Shown in pieces: positions 1 to 8,391 of a DNA stretch of 64,000 nucleotides. A program made the translations under genes and the position numbers. Numbering within the stretch: position 1 is the stretch's first letter; each line of letters opens with the position of its first letter. This stretch comes from CAVYGM01 sp963768025 (GTDB lineage: Bacteria; Bacteroidota; Bacteroidia; Cytophagales; Spirosomataceae), in contig CAVYGM010000042.1 in NCBI GenBank assembly GCA_963768025.1, forward strand, positions 124,001 to 188,000, given 5' to 3'. The notes beneath the pieces are model-generated. The model did no database searches and was not told where the DNA came from. It saw only the letters and a program-made list of their open reading frames with translations.

Positions 1-113
1 GGTCGGTCCAAAAAGCAGCGATGCAGAGGCTGGTCAACGAGGACATCGCCCAGTTCAATGCCACCTACAAAGCAAAGCAGGTACCTGCAGTGTATGTGGG
101 GATTGGGAAGTAA
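1..113 (+). CDS. C-terminal fragment of an unidentified protein
   Basis: An open frame (codons starting at position 3) runs from the window edge to a TAA at 111-113 and encodes about 36 residues ending in VPAVYVGIGK. Only the end of the gene is inside the window. The tail loosely recalls the C-terminus of BNR/sortilin-type repeat proteins common in Bacteroidota, but this is too short to assign. A terminator follows about 40 bases after the stop, which supports this being the true 3' end of a transcription unit. Confidence 0.5.
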   Translation, partial: SVQKAAMQRLVNEDIAQFNATYKAKQVPAVYVGIGK

Positions 114-151
114 ACGGGGCAATGTCGACACCCTTTGAGATTGTCAAAGCA

Positions 152-190
152 CAAAAACCCCCGAGGGCTCTAAGCCTTCGGGGGTTTTTG
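152..190. terminator. Bidirectional rho-independent terminator
   Basis: CAAAAACCCCCGAGGGCT pairs with AGCCTTCGGGGGTTTTTG around a three-base loop, giving an 18-bp stem (one pair mismatched) flanked by an A-run and a T-run. It sits between two convergent genes, the fragment ending at 113 and the PEP carboxylase ending at 211, and can serve both. Confidence 0.9.
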
Positions 191-210
191 TTGATAAATC
201 AGTACAGTCT

Positions 211-2796
211 TTACGCCGAATTCCTCGCCGCGTTGATAATCCCGAACATGGCCCGCATAATGAGCTTATTGAGTGCCTCCACATCCATTGTGCGGTTTTC
301 GGGGGCTTCCGAAAGCATTTGCAAAGCGTACTGCTGAATCGTGATCAGGGGCAGTACGATCCGCTCCCGGATCTTGATGGATTCCTTGGTCACTATATTG
401 CTGTCAAGTAGCTCTTTCTGACCAGAGATTTTGAGTAATAATTCGCTGGTTCGCAAAAACTCTTCGTACATTTTGTCCCAAAACTCCCGGTATTCCTCCT
501 CGTCGCGCAGGTACTTGGTTACCGGGAAAAACGCCTTCGAAAGCGACTGCATCGAATTTTCGATCAGGGTTCTGAAAAAGAGAGATTTCTTGTAGAGCTT
601 CTTAATCTCTTCCAGCTTGCCTTCGCCTTCCAGCCGCTGAATCGCCGACCCAAACCCGTAAAAGCCCGGTACATTCTGCTTCATCTGCGCCCAGGAACCC
701 ACAAAAGGTATTGCCCGCAAATCCTCAAACTTCAACCCTTCACCATCGGCGCCCCGCTTGGTGGGGCGGCTGCCAATGTTGGTTTGTCCGTAGAAGCGCA
801 GCGGGGTTTTCTTGTCGAGGTACTTCACAAAAGCCGGGTGATTTTTCAAGTCCAGGTAGGATTGATAGGCAGCATCGGCCAGTTCCTCCATGAGGGCTTT
901 GTCGGCATCGGTTAGTTGCTCATCCTTCCGGCTGCTTTTGAACAGACTATTTTCCAGACCCGCCGAGAACAGGCGTTCGAGGTTGTACATGGCCGTCGAA
1001 ACGGTGCCGTAGTTGGAGCTGATCGTTTGCCCCTGTACGGTAAGCTGTACTTCTTTGTCCTCAATATCTTTGCCGAGGGAGGCGTAAAAGTTCTGATTAT
1101 TTCCACCGCCCCGACCCGGAGGGCCTCCCCGGCCATCAAAGAAAGTGACCTTTATCCCAAACTCCCTCGATACTTTGGTAAGTTCTTCTTTTGCTTCGTA
1201 AATAGACCAGTTGGCCCGCAGATACCCGCCGTCCTTGGTACCATCCGAGAAGCCCACCATGATGGTCTGATGATTGTCCCGGCGGTCCAGGTGGCCGCGG
1301 TAGTAAGCGTTTTCGTACAGGGTGCGCATAATTCCGGCCGAGTTGGCCAGGTCGTCGACAGTCTCGAACAGGGGAACCACGTCTACCGACAGGTGACCTT
1401 CCTCGTTCGCAATCAGGTTTTTGGCCAGCGCCACCACACTCATCACGTCCAGCGCCGTTTGTGAATTACTAATCACGTAGCGATGCGCACCGGGTTCCCC
1501 GTTGCGCTTTTGGATGGTCTCGATGGTCCGAATCGACCCCAGAATATCTTTGGTGGTTTCGTCCGTATAGTCAGTGCCGCGCAAGGGGATGTTCAGCGAA
1601 AGCAGCAAATCAATCTTCTTGGCTTCGTCCCAGCTTTGGTAGTCGGCATATTTCAGCAGCGGGATTTTCGTTTCCAGCCTTTTCAAAATATCCTCCCAGG
1701 CCTTGGCGTGCTTGCGACTATCCTGACGAATATCCAGCGTGGCGAAGAAGAAGCCGAACAATTTTAATTTCAGAATAAAGCTATCCAGAATATCCACAAA
1801 CAGCCCTCGGTGCTTGTCTACCAGCACTTCCCGCGCGGCCTGCAGTTCGCCCATCAGTTCTTGGCGCTGGCATAGCCCTCTTCCTCCGGTCCGAAAATGG
1901 TGCTGTTCATTTTGCGCTCCATCATCGAGACCGTATCCTCCACGCCCTTGAAAGTCAAGCGGCGTTTCAGAGCCCGGATATCGCGGTAATAGCCCCGCAG
2001 CAGCGAATCGCGGAGTTTTGCGGCCACTTTGAGCGTAATTTCCGCATTGACGAACGGATTGCCATCGCGATCACCGCCGGGCCAGAATCCCAGCCGGAAT
2101 ACATTCGGATACGCCCAGTCGTGGGCCGACATCCCCAGGTTGTCGATGAGTTTTTTGAGAATTGCCGGCATGGCGTCGTAGAAAACATTTTCCAGAAACC
2201 AGCACAAACTCACCGCTTCATCGTAGGGTGTAGGCTTGGTGTGGTTGATAAAGGCAGTCTTACCCAATTGCAGAATTAGCTGATTCACCGAGGCGAAATC
2301 GTTCTTCCGGATCGACTCTTCCAGGTCGTTGATGATCCCGAGTACTTTACCAGGATAAAACTGCGTGGGGTGCGCCGTAAGCACAATCCGGACACTGAAA
2401 TCTTCCAGCTTATCCAGCAGCTTTTTTCGCAGGTTATCCGTGTCGAGGCGGTCGGCCAAAAATTTAATGGAGCCCTTGCCGTCCATTTCGTGGGTCATGT
2501 CAAAAGCAGCATCCTCCACCGAATCAAAAAGCACCACTTGTCGTTCGATGTACTGAATAAAAGCAAACAGCAAGTCCATGCGCTGCTTGGGGGTAGCTTC
2601 TTCCAGGTACTCGTTGAAGAAATGCTCAATGATCTGCCGGGGAGATTTTCCTTCCTCAAAACCCTCCTCGCATTTTTGGGTGAGCAGAGGCAAGAAGCGA
2701 TCCGGTCTGGAAGACGCCCCGATATGGCAAACTCAGAAAAAGGCTATTGAAAATATTGTACTTCGTAACAACGACGTCCTGAAAAATGTGGCTCAT
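211..2796 (-). CDS. ppc: Phosphoenolpyruvate carboxylase (two frameshifts)
   Basis: PEP carboxylase converts PEP and bicarbonate to oxaloacetate, an anaplerotic reaction feeding the TCA cycle. The catalytic signatures are present in order: VLTAHPTQFYP (active-site His), FWPGGDRDGNPF, GFSDGTKDGGYLRANW and FFDGRGGPPGRGGG. I place the start at 2796 (MSHIFQDVVV), because the N-terminal 35 residues are in a different frame from the next segment. There is one extra base near 2695 and one missing base at 1854, where the stop TGA and an ATG overlap. Correcting both gives 861 residues, the usual length. The two parts are one gene, not two subunits. The breaks are most simply sequencing errors, since all motifs are intact. 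Confidence 0.93.
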
Positions 2797-2862
2797 AGAA
2801 AAGGGACAAAATTAAATTTTGAATCAGTTTTGGTCGGGCAAATATACCCCAAAAAATTGGTT

Positions 2863-3737
2863 TCAAGCTTTTGGATGGGCTTGTTGATGCGTTTTTTTGA
2901 GTTTCTCAATGGAGTTGTGCGTATATATCTGGGTAGCGGCCAGGCTGGCGTGGCCTAGTAGTTCTTTGATGGCATTGAGATCAGCCCCGCGGTTGAGCAG
3001 GTGCGTAGCGTACGTATGACGCAATACGTGGGGGCTTTTCTGAGAAAGGGTCGTAACGGCGGAGAGGTATTTTTTTACGGTTCGTTGAATAAATACGGCA
3101 TAGGCTGGCTTATTCGCAGTCCGTCAGAATCAAGTGGTTGGTGGGTTCTTCCGGACTTCGCTGGGCACTATACTCCGTAAGCAGGCGAGCCAATGAAGTG
3201 GTAATAGGAATAAGACGTTCTTTGGAGCGCTTCCCAAAAACCCGGATTATTCTCGATTCGGCGTCTATGCTATTGATTTCCAAATCCAGGAGTTCAGACA
3301 ACCGCATGCCGGTTCCGTAGAACAGCTCCATAATGACGCGGTCGCGCAAACCGGAAAAGTCATCCGGAAACTCTACCTCGTCGAAGAGTAGCTCCATGGA
3401 TTTTTCCTCCACAAAGGCGGGTAATTTACGCTTGGTTTTCAGCGATTGGAGGTTGCGGGTAGGGTCATTGGCAATGAGTTGCCGACGGCGCAAAAAACTT
3501 ATAGTAGGAGCGCAACGTAGCCATTTTGCGGTTTACGGAAGTAGCATTTAACCCTTCCTCCATCAGGCTCACGATCCAGGAACGCAGCATGGGTGCTGTA
3601 GCGGTTTCGGGAGCAGAGAGTTCGTACTGAAAAAGCAAGTACTTGGAAAATTGATCCAAATCACTCCCATAGGCCGTGAGGGTATGCTCGCTGACGCGCT
3701 TCTCGTAGCGCAGATGGTCCAAAAAGGCTGTTATCAT
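2863..3737 (-). CDS. xerC: XerC-like tyrosine recombinase (two frameshifts)
   Basis: Tyrosine site-specific recombinase of about 290 residues after correction. It has an N-terminal SAM-like DNA-binding domain (MITAFLDHLRYEKRVSEHTL) and a catalytic domain with the Arg of GTGMRLSELL, the HVLRHTYATHL box (HxxR), the His of LLGHASLAAT and the nucleophile Tyr of QIYTHNSIEKL. Frame breaks lie near 3484 (extra T in a T-run, before LRRRQLIAND) and near 3110 (one extra base before NKPAYAVFIQRTVKKYL). A recombinase beside rpsU is a recurring arrangement in Bacteroidota, where it is usually the chromosomal dimer-resolution enzyme. XerC versus XerD is not settled here. Confidence 0.85.
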
Positions 3738-3745
3738 AGCCCGAA

Positions 3746-3791
3746 CTTACGAAAAGAGGCCGTCTTGTACAAGACGGCCTCTTTTCGTAAG
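3746..3791. terminator. Perfect 23-bp palindrome, probable terminator of rpsU
   Basis: CTTACGAAAAGAGGCCGTC and onward is a perfect 46-nt inverted repeat without a spacer base. It lies between the end of rpsU and the start of the recombinase gene, both on the minus strand. The stem contains a GC-rich core bounded by A4/T4 runs. It probably ends or attenuates the rpsU transcript before the recombinase. Because it is a perfect palindrome, it could also be a protein-binding site. Confidence 0.65.
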
Positions 3792-3861
3792 TGTATATTT
3801 CTAACGGAAAGGATATACCTTTCCCATGAATGTCAAGGCGATGTGACTATATCCCTGCGGA

Positions 3862-4056
3862 CTAATCTTCCAGGTGACCGTACGTTTTCTGCTTGTAAAT
3901 AGCATTCAAAACCTCGTGGCGACGCTTTACGGAAGGCTTAACGAAAGCCGTCCGGGCACGCAACTGACGCATGGTACCGGTTCTTTCAAATTTCTTTTTG
4001 TAACGCTTCAAAGCGCGATCAATTGACTCGTTGTCTTTTACATTAATAATAAGCAT
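3862..4056 (-). CDS. rpsU: 30S ribosomal protein S21
   Basis: This 64-residue basic protein begins MLIINVKDNESIDRALKRYK and contains the family signature KKFERTGTMRQLRARTAFVKPSVKRR. S21 is a late-assembling small-subunit protein involved in initiation. Length and sequence are typical of Bacteroidota S21. There is no Shine-Dalgarno sequence before the ATG at 4056, as expected in this phylum. The recombinase gene lies downstream on the same strand, separated by a strong palindrome. Confidence 0.97.
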   Translation of the reverse strand: MLIINVKDNESIDRALKRYKKKFERTGTMRQLRARTAFVKPSVKRRHEVLNAIYKQKTYGHLED

Positions 4057-4158
4057 AGGAGCTATATAGAGTTTTTATTTATAATTTTTCAAAATTCGGA
4101 CTGCAAAGAAAACATAGATTTATCAGAAAATCAAGCGATAAGTATTCCCAAATCTAAC

Positions 4159-4166
4159 TATTTTTG
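4159..4166 (+). promoter_or_regulatory. Possible -7 element (TATTTTTG) for the ppx gene
   Basis: TATTTTTG matches the Bacteroidota TAnnTTTG box and lies 54 bases before the ppx start codon. I see no good -33 TTTG at the expected distance, so this is a weak call. Confidence 0.3.
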
Positions 4167-4220
4167 GATTTTTACGAAAAGTACGTACCAATCCTTCTGT
4201 ACCTTATCCGTTCCTTTCTT

Positions 4221-5150
4221 ATGAATGACCGAGTCGGAATTATCGATCTAGGCACCAATACATTTCATCTGCTGATCGTAGAGAAAAACGAGCACCATAC
4301 CCACACCCTGTTGCACGAGAGCCGGGCGGCCCGGATCGGTGAGGGAGGCATTAACCGCCAAATCATCACGGAGGCGGCCACAGTCCGCGCGCTGGAAGTG
4401 CTCCACTACTTTCGTGAGCAGCTGGATGCCCACGGCATAGACCCTCAGAAGGCCTTCGCCTTTGGCACGAGTGCTATCCGGAACGCCCAGAATCGGGATG
4501 AGTTTTGTGCAACGATCCGACAGGCGACCGGCATTCGAATTCAGATCATTGATGGTAACGAAGAAGCTCGTTACATTTATCAGGGAGTAGCAAAAGCCCT
4601 GGATCTGGGCGAAGAGCCTTCTATGATCGTGGATATTGGCGGCGGGAGTGTGGAGTTTGTGATCGGCAATCAGGATCAGATTTTCTGGCAACAAAGCTTC
4701 GAGATCGGCGGACAGCGGCTCATGGAAAAATTCATGCGTACCGATCCCCTGTCAGAAGCTGATCGAAAACGCCTCTACAACTATTTCGACGAGCAGCTGA
4801 TACCCCTCGCCAACGCCGTGCATCAGTACGCTCCCACCACCCTCATCGGCTCGTCAGGTTCTTTCGATACGCTGGTGGATATGGACTACTACCACCGTAC
4901 CGGCGCGGGACCCGAGCCTGGACAAACTGGCTTTGACCTGCCACTGGCAGAGTTCTACCGTAGCTACGAGCAGCTGCTTACCCGCAACCATGATGAACGT
5001 ATGGCCATTCCTGGCATGATTGCCCTGCGGGTCAATATGATTGTGGTGGCTGTTTGTCTGATCGAGTACATACTACGCACACACGGCATCAAGCACATCA
5101 GGGTGTCGAGCTACGCGTTGAAGGAAGGGGTGCTGGCAGGGTTTTCTTAA
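4221..5150 (+). CDS. Ppx/GppA family exopolyphosphatase
   Basis: This 309-residue protein has the ASKHA fold of the Ppx/GppA family, which hydrolyses polyphosphate or pppGpp. Visible motifs: the first phosphate-binding loop GIIDLGTNTFHLL near the N-terminus, AFGTSAIRNAQNRDEF (family block), the second phosphate loop IVDIGGGSVEFVI, and IGSSGSFDTL. It lacks the C-terminal HD domain of the longer enzymes, as is usual for the ~300-residue Bacteroidota members. An in-frame upstream ATG exists at 4164, but MNDRVGIIDLG at 4221 matches the family start. Which substrate is preferred cannot be told from sequence. Confidence 0.9.
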   Translation: MNDRVGIIDLGTNTFHLLIVEKNEHHTHTLLHESRAARIGEGGINRQIITEAATVRALEVLHYFREQLDAHGIDPQKAFAFGTSAIRNAQNRDEFCATIRQATGIRIQIIDGNEEARYIYQGVAKALDLGEEPSMIVDIGGGSVEFVIGNQDQIFWQQSFEIGGQRLMEKFMRTDPLSEADRKRLYNYFDEQLIPLANAVHQYAPTTLIGSSGSFDTLVDMDYYHRTGAGPEPGQTGFDLPLAEFYRSYEQLLTRNHDERMAIPGMIALRVNMIVVAVCLIEYILRTHGIKHIRVSSYALKEGVLAGFS

Positions 5151-5160
5151 AAATACGAGG

Positions 5161-5209
5161 TTCTTGGTTCGCCGTTCGTGGTTAGGTTGGCAATGAACAT
5201 TGAACCAAG
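5161..5209. repeat. Intergenic inverted repeat (TTCTTGGTTC family)
   Basis: TTCTTGGTTC at 5161-5170 is inverted as GAACCAAGAA at 5200-5209, with further partial pairing of GTTCG/CGAAC nearby. A similar arrangement with the same core words occurs at about 56141-56228, upstream of another gene. The repeat lies between ppx and the hydrolase and may be a small intergenic palindromic element or a weak terminator. Confidence 0.55.
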
Positions 5210-5220
5210 AACAACGAACC

Positions 5221-5886
5221 ATGAATATCAATAAAATGTCTGAACAACACAACATAGCCGTTACCCGAACCGCCCGCTACTACACACTTGGTAAACTTGA
5301 CGAAAACACCAGGCGGGTGTGGTTTGTGCTCCATGGCTACGGACAGCTGGCGGAGTACTTTATCCAGAAGTTTGAAGTTCTTGATGATGGCTTTACTTAC
5401 GTAGTAGCTCCTGAGGCTCTTTCACGTTTCTATGTCAACGGAGATTTCAAGCGCGTGGGGGCTTCCTGGATGACCCGCCACGAACGCGAAGACGAGATTG
5501 ACGATTACGTGGCCTACCTGGAAAGCGTCCGCAAGAATATTTTCCGGGAATACTCCCCTGATAACATAGAGCTTACCGTATTAGGTTTTTCGCAGGGAGT
5601 AGCTACGGCCTGCCGCTGGCTCAACCGCGGCAATATTCGATGCGACCGACTGATTTTTTGGGGTGGGTACTTTGCTAACGGCATCTTCGACCTGATTGAA
5701 CCCGACCGAATGCCGCTGCAAAATACCCACTTTGTGTATGGCTCCCGCGATGAGTTTCTGAACCGGCTGGACGTACCGGAGTACATCGAAAAACTCCGGG
5801 CTGAACTACCCTCCCTGCATGTTGTGGAGTATAACGGCGGGCATACCATCGAGCCGGAGGTGTTGAGGGAGAAGTTTGGGGAGTAA
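5221..5886 (+). CDS. Alpha/beta hydrolase, phospholipase/carboxylesterase type
   Basis: This 221-residue serine hydrolase has FVLHGYGQLAEYF (oxyanion-hole strand), the nucleophile elbow LGFSQGVATAC (GxSxG), an acid residue in YGSRDEFL and the catalytic His in YNGGHTIEPEVL. These fit the carboxylesterase/phospholipase family (YpfH/Apl1-like). The start could be 5221 or the in-frame ATG at 5236. I chose 5221 as the longer form. There is no signal peptide, so it is probably cytoplasmic. Its substrate is unknown. Confidence 0.85.
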   Translation: MNINKMSEQHNIAVTRTARYYTLGKLDENTRRVWFVLHGYGQLAEYFIQKFEVLDDGFTYVVAPEALSRFYVNGDFKRVGASWMTRHEREDEIDDYVAYLESVRKNIFREYSPDNIELTVLGFSQGVATACRWLNRGNIRCDRLIFWGGYFANGIFDLIEPDRMPLQNTHFVYGSRDEFLNRLDVPEYIEKLRAELPSLHVVEYNGGHTIEPEVLREKFGE

Positions 5887-5995
5887 CCGATAAGTAAGAA
5901 AGACTTTGGAATAAATACATGGTCTTTCCGGGAGAGATTTTACTATCTTTACATAGGGGGTAAAAGCGCCTATGCATTTGTTTAAATTTACAACC

Positions 5996-6202
5996 ATGAA
6001 ACTGTTGCTGGAAATAGAAGATGAAAAAGCTACCTTCATTTTGGAGCTTTTAGATAACTTTAAGTTTGTGAAAGCAGAACCACTTACACCTTACAAAGCG
6101 GAAGTTCTGAAAGGGATCAAAGAGGCTGTGGAAGAGATGAAACTCATCAAGGAAGGCAAACTCAAAGGCATCCCCGTCCATGAATTACTAGATGAATTAT
6201 AG
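5996..6202 (+). CDS. Small antitoxin-like protein of a RelE/ParE pair
   Basis: This 68-residue acidic, helical protein begins MKLLLEIEDEKATFILELL and ends in IPVHELLDEL. It is followed by, and overlaps by 11 bases, a RelE-type toxin gene, the usual order of a type II toxin-antitoxin operon. Similar small proteins (YKAEVLKGIKEAVEEMKLIKEGK) are the customary partner of this toxin family in Bacteroidota. I use the ATG at 5996 rather than the in-frame ATG at 5972, because it starts the conserved part. It probably neutralises the toxin and represses the operon, by inference from family. Confidence 0.8.
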   Translation: MKLLLEIEDEKATFILELLDNFKFVKAEPLTPYKAEVLKGIKEAVEEMKLIKEGKLKGIPVHELLDEL

Positions 6203-6548
6203 TGTCATAGCTATTCCCAGATTCAAACGGGAGTTGAAAAAACTGGCAACAAGGTACCCTTCTATCAAAGCTGATTTTTCGAAACTAGTTGAAAGTTTGC
6301 AAGAGGAGCCCAAACAGGGAACTCCTCTTGGTAACAATTGCTACAAGATTCGGATGGCTATCTCTTCAAAAGGGAAAGGAAAATCAGGCGGATCACGGGT
6401 AATCACGCACCTCCATATTACCCAGGAAACTGTATATCTCCTTTCCATCTATGACAAATCTGATCAGGAAAATATCTCTGACAAATCTGATCAGGAAAAT
6501 ATCTCTGACATAGAAATAAGAGACTTACTACAACAAATTCCCGAATAG
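6192..6548 (+). CDS. RelE/ParE-type toxin with a 9-residue internal duplication
   Basis: A 118-residue basic protein of the RelE/ParE superfamily, which in characterised members cleaves ribosome-bound mRNA or poisons gyrase. Supporting features: FKRELKKLATRYPSIKADF, LGNNCYKIRMAI and the C-terminal LLSIYDKSDQENISD...EIRDLL, typical of the family. The sequence DKSDQENIS occurs twice in tandem from an exact 27-bp duplication (6453-6479 and 6480-6506), adding nine residues in the C-terminal part that normally appear once. The start overlaps the antitoxin stop, implying translational coupling. The duplication may alter or abolish activity. Confidence 0.82.
   Translation: MNYSVIAIPRFKRELKKLATRYPSIKADFSKLVESLQEEPKQGTPLGNNCYKIRMAISSKGKGKSGGSRVITHLHITQETVYLLSIYDKSDQENISDKSDQENISDIEIRDLLQQIPE
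6453..6506. repeat. Exact 27-bp tandem duplication inside the toxin gene
   Basis: Two identical 27-bp units beginning GACAAATCTGATCAGG lie back to back and in frame. The unit encodes DKSDQENIS. Exact identity of the copies indicates a recent slippage or recombination event. Confidence 0.95.
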
Positions 6549-6555
6549 CCCTACC

Positions 6556-7308
6556 CTACTTCCGATATACCGTCGTAGCCGCCGCCTGGGCAGCAGCCAG
6601 GATAGTCACATCGGCGATGGTCACGTGCGCCGGGGCGTTCACCGCATATAGAATACTATCGGCGATATCTTCGGCTTTCAACGGCTCAAAACCAGCATAA
6701 ACTTTATCAGCCCGGGCTTCGTCGCCCTTGAAACGCACCACCGAAAACTCCGTTTCAACGGCCCCGGGGGCGATATTGGTCACTTTGATGCCGTGCTGAA
6801 TCAGGTCCAGCCGCATACCCTGGCTGAATGCTTCTACTGCGGCCTTGGATGCACAGTAGACCGTACCGTTGGCGTAGGTTTCTTTGCCGGCAATGGAGCT
6901 AAGATTCACAATGTGGCCTCGTCCACGCTCCACCATGCCGGGTAGTACGGCCTTGCTGACGTACAGTAGACCCTTAACATTGCTGTCCATCATGGCATCC
7001 CAGTCGGCGGGGTCACCTTTGTCAATGGGGTCAAACCCGTGGGCGTTACCGGCATTGTTGACCAGAATATCAATAGATTGCCATTCGGTGGGTAAGGAGG
7101 CAATAGCTCCCTCTACGGCCTTGCGATCGCTGACGTCGAAGCTAAGGGAGGTGGTTTTGACAAGAGAAGTTAGTTCATTGCTCAGTTCCTGCAGACGCTC
7201 CTGCCGGCGGCCGCACAGGATGAGGTTTATTCCACTATTGGCAAAGGCCTGCGCGGTGGCTTTTCCGATGCCGGAGGACGCTCCGGTTATAAGGGCAATA
7301 CGGGTCAT
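6556..7308 (-). CDS. Short-chain dehydrogenase/reductase (YdfG-like)
   Basis: This 250-residue classical SDR shows the cofactor loop TGASSGIGKA at residues about 8-17, an R-R pair after the second strand (CGRRQERL) suggesting NADP preference, NNAG near residue 88, the catalytic Ser in NLSSIAG and the YCASK Tyr-Lys pair. It resembles the 3-hydroxy acid/serine dehydrogenase group (YdfG). A longer frame extends upstream to 7452 but the extension has no family match, so I start at MTRIALITG (7308). It converges on the toxin gene with 7 bases between stops. Confidence 0.88.
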   Translation of the reverse strand: MTRIALITGASSGIGKATAQAFANSGINLILCGRRQERLQELSNELTSLVKTTSLSFDVSDRKAVEGAIASLPTEWQSIDILVNNAGNAHGFDPIDKGDPADWDAMMDSNVKGLLYVSKAVLPGMVERGRGHIVNLSSIAGKETYANGTVYCASKAAVEAFSQGMRLDLIQHGIKVTNIAPGAVETEFSVVRFKGDEARADKVYAGFEPLKAEDIADSILYAVNAPAHVTIADVTILAAAQAAATTVYRK

Positions 7309-7668
7309 GATGAAGTAAGATTTAGGATACAAAGCACGAAGTAGCGGCTTTTTGGGGAAAAATGCACGGGATTTTTCGGATTTTTTGGGGAAATGACCAC
7401 TCTGAATCGTATCAACTGCAAAAGTGAGATGGGGTAAAATTATGAGCAGCAATCCTTGGAAAACTTGTTTTCTTATCTGCCAATTCTTGGTATGTCGTAG
7501 CTGGTAAATCCAGCTTTGAATTAAAGTACATCATCATACTTCCCGAGGCTGTCCATGAACGACCTGAGTACTCCAACTATTTTGAATAGGCAGAAATTAC
7601 GCTGCCGTTGCTTCTATTTGTGGCGGAGCGGTAGGGAGTTTGCAGCATCGGAACCATTTAGAATCCTT
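7309..7668. other. Intergenic region, 360 bp, no gene recognised
   Basis: The leader of the SDR gene and a stretch before the end of the membrane protein gene at 7669. I see no conserved frame, RNA or strong hairpin. Reading frames here have no family resemblance. Confidence 0.5.
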
Positions 7669-8391
7669 TCACTTTGGTTCTTTTTTATCATTTGGAAGTT
7701 GCTTGAAAAGCCAATCAAAATCCTCCCAATTATAATACACTCTGATATAGTTATGGATGGCTTCGTTCTTCTTGATCCCCAGCAAGTAGTACTGAAAGTG
7801 GGCGTTTACTTCGCGCATAGTGATGATCTCATTCCGGAGATAATAGATCAGAAGCAGGACAAAATCAAGCAATTCGTCAAAGGAATCCCGAAAGGGAACT
7901 TCATTTTCATATATCCCTTTTTTTCTATGATCTCGCAACAACCAGGCTAGATTCAGTAGCCAAATTGAGTTGACACTGCTATACTTCTTGAAAAGCCAAA
8001 CAAAGTCAGAAGTGTCAGTAAGAGCAACATTCGTAAGTTTTTCCCCATCAACATTGGTATCGAATAGGTCTTGTTTTCCAGCGAGCCGAGAAGCATTACT
8101 ATAATTGAACGAGTAGTCTGGCTTGACAAAAACCATGGGTTCGGTTAGTTTATTTGGCTTTTCCTCAGACAATTTTGTTACATTAATACCCGGATAATAG
8201 TACATGAAGAAGTCATCAAGGATTTTTTTGGCAATGCAGAGCTTTTCATCTTTGAATTTAATAATTAATTTTTCAAGCGTCTCGGCTCGTTTAAAAAGAT
8301 TATTTTTACCGTATTCCGAAAGGCCCTTGTATAGGGTTATCATAGCTACCACGAAGGCACCTATTTGCAGAAATGAAGTCAATCCTTCCAT
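7669..8391 (-). CDS. Unknown membrane-anchored protein coupled to patatin
   Basis: A 240-residue protein with one N-terminal transmembrane helix (about residues 7-25, LQIGAFVVAMITLYKGL) and a soluble, aromatic- and charge-rich remainder (LEKLIIKFKDEKL, DDFFMYYYPGINV, FVWLFKKYSSVNSIWLLNLAWLL). I do not recognise a family. Its start lies 13 bases inside the end of the upstream patatin gene, so the two are very probably translated together. Base composition is more AT-rich than in neighbouring housekeeping genes. A partner or regulator role for the lipase is inference. Confidence 0.75.
   Translation of the reverse strand: MEGLTSFLQIGAFVVAMITLYKGLSEYGKNNLFKRAETLEKLIIKFKDEKLCIAKKILDDFFMYYYPGINVTKLSEEKPNKLTEPMVFVKPDYSFNYSNASRLAGKQDLFDTNVDGEKLTNVALTDTSDFVWLFKKYSSVNSIWLLNLAWLLRDHRKKGIYENEVPFRDSFDELLDFVLLLIYYLRNEIITMREVNAHFQYYLLGIKKNEAIHNYIRVYYNWEDFDWLFKQLPNDKKEPK

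Noticed and set aside
1854..2693. Two separate genes for a split PEP carboxylase
   Set aside because: The TGATG overlap looks like a two-gene arrangement, but a second break at 2695 and the exact family length after correction show a single frameshifted gene.
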